From a virus: 20,605 bases of DNA. The notes below the pieces were generated by a model. That model was not told where the DNA came from and made no database searches. It saw only the letters and a program-made list of their open reading frames with translations. Both the position numbers and the translations under genes were made by a program. Location of the stretch: IMG/VR virus record IMGVR_UViG_3300008450_000590, positions 1-20,605 of that record, one strand, 5' to 3'. Shown here in pieces: positions 20,601-20,605 of this stretch. The stretch's first letter is position 1. The number at the start of each line of letters is the position of its first letter.

Positions 20601-20605
20601 TTCAA

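Noticed and set aside
1-20605. CRISPR arrays, insertion sequences, integrase, lysis genes
   Set aside because: No regularly spaced direct repeats, transposase motifs, tyrosine or serine recombinase motifs, or holin/endolysin-like ORFs were seen.

Overview
The window is about 20.6 kb of a tailed double-stranded DNA phage (Caudoviricetes) or prophage that infects a member of the Bacteroidota. Host assignment rests on three things. The structural proteins resemble families typical of Bacteroidota phages (inferred from memory of those families; no search was run). Start codons are preceded by A-rich stretches rather than Shine-Dalgarno sequences. The one convincing promoter fits the Bacteroidota -33/-7 pattern (TTTG, 19 bases, TAnnTTTG-like). 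All protein genes lie on the + strand, packed with ATGA, GTGA or TAATG junctions, so most are probably translated from long polycistronic messages. No integrase, repressor or replication gene is seen, so lifestyle cannot be decided.

Left part (1-2245): a small unknown ORF, a GT-A type glycosyltransferase, an HNH endonuclease, a ParB/sulfiredoxin-like protein and a Mom-like DNA-modification protein. Under the 3' end of mom, on the opposite strand, lies a compact unit: a Bacteroidota-type promoter, a tRNA-Gly(UCC)-like gene and a rho-independent terminator. It is the only minus-strand unit supported in the window.

Packaging and tail part (2237-12047): small and large terminase subunits, a GT-B type glycosyltransferase, a tail assembly chaperone whose second half is hidden in the -1 frame behind a run of nine T, two neck or tail-completion proteins, two large tail/baseplate proteins, a 50-aa protein and the tape measure protein.

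Head part (12044-15311): an XkdF-like prohead protease with an extra C-terminal domain, a 50-aa cysteine-rich protein, a scaffold-like acidic protein, the major capsid protein, and a probable tail tube protein. Terminators follow the last two.

Right part (15402-20600): a small structural protein, the portal with an unusual C-terminal extension, a head-tail connector, a 22-aa basic micro-ORF, a 106-aa protein with two copies of a short motif, and a 591-aa tail appendage with two homologous modules and a LamG-like end.

The order is unusual: tail genes lie between terminase and protease/capsid, and the portal is about 12 kb from terL. The main discoveries are the antisense tRNA unit inside mom, the hidden -1 frameshift product of the tail chaperone, and a roughly 23-residue Cys-containing motif (RVxxDGGTxExxxCLxxxLxxLG) found four times in three different proteins.
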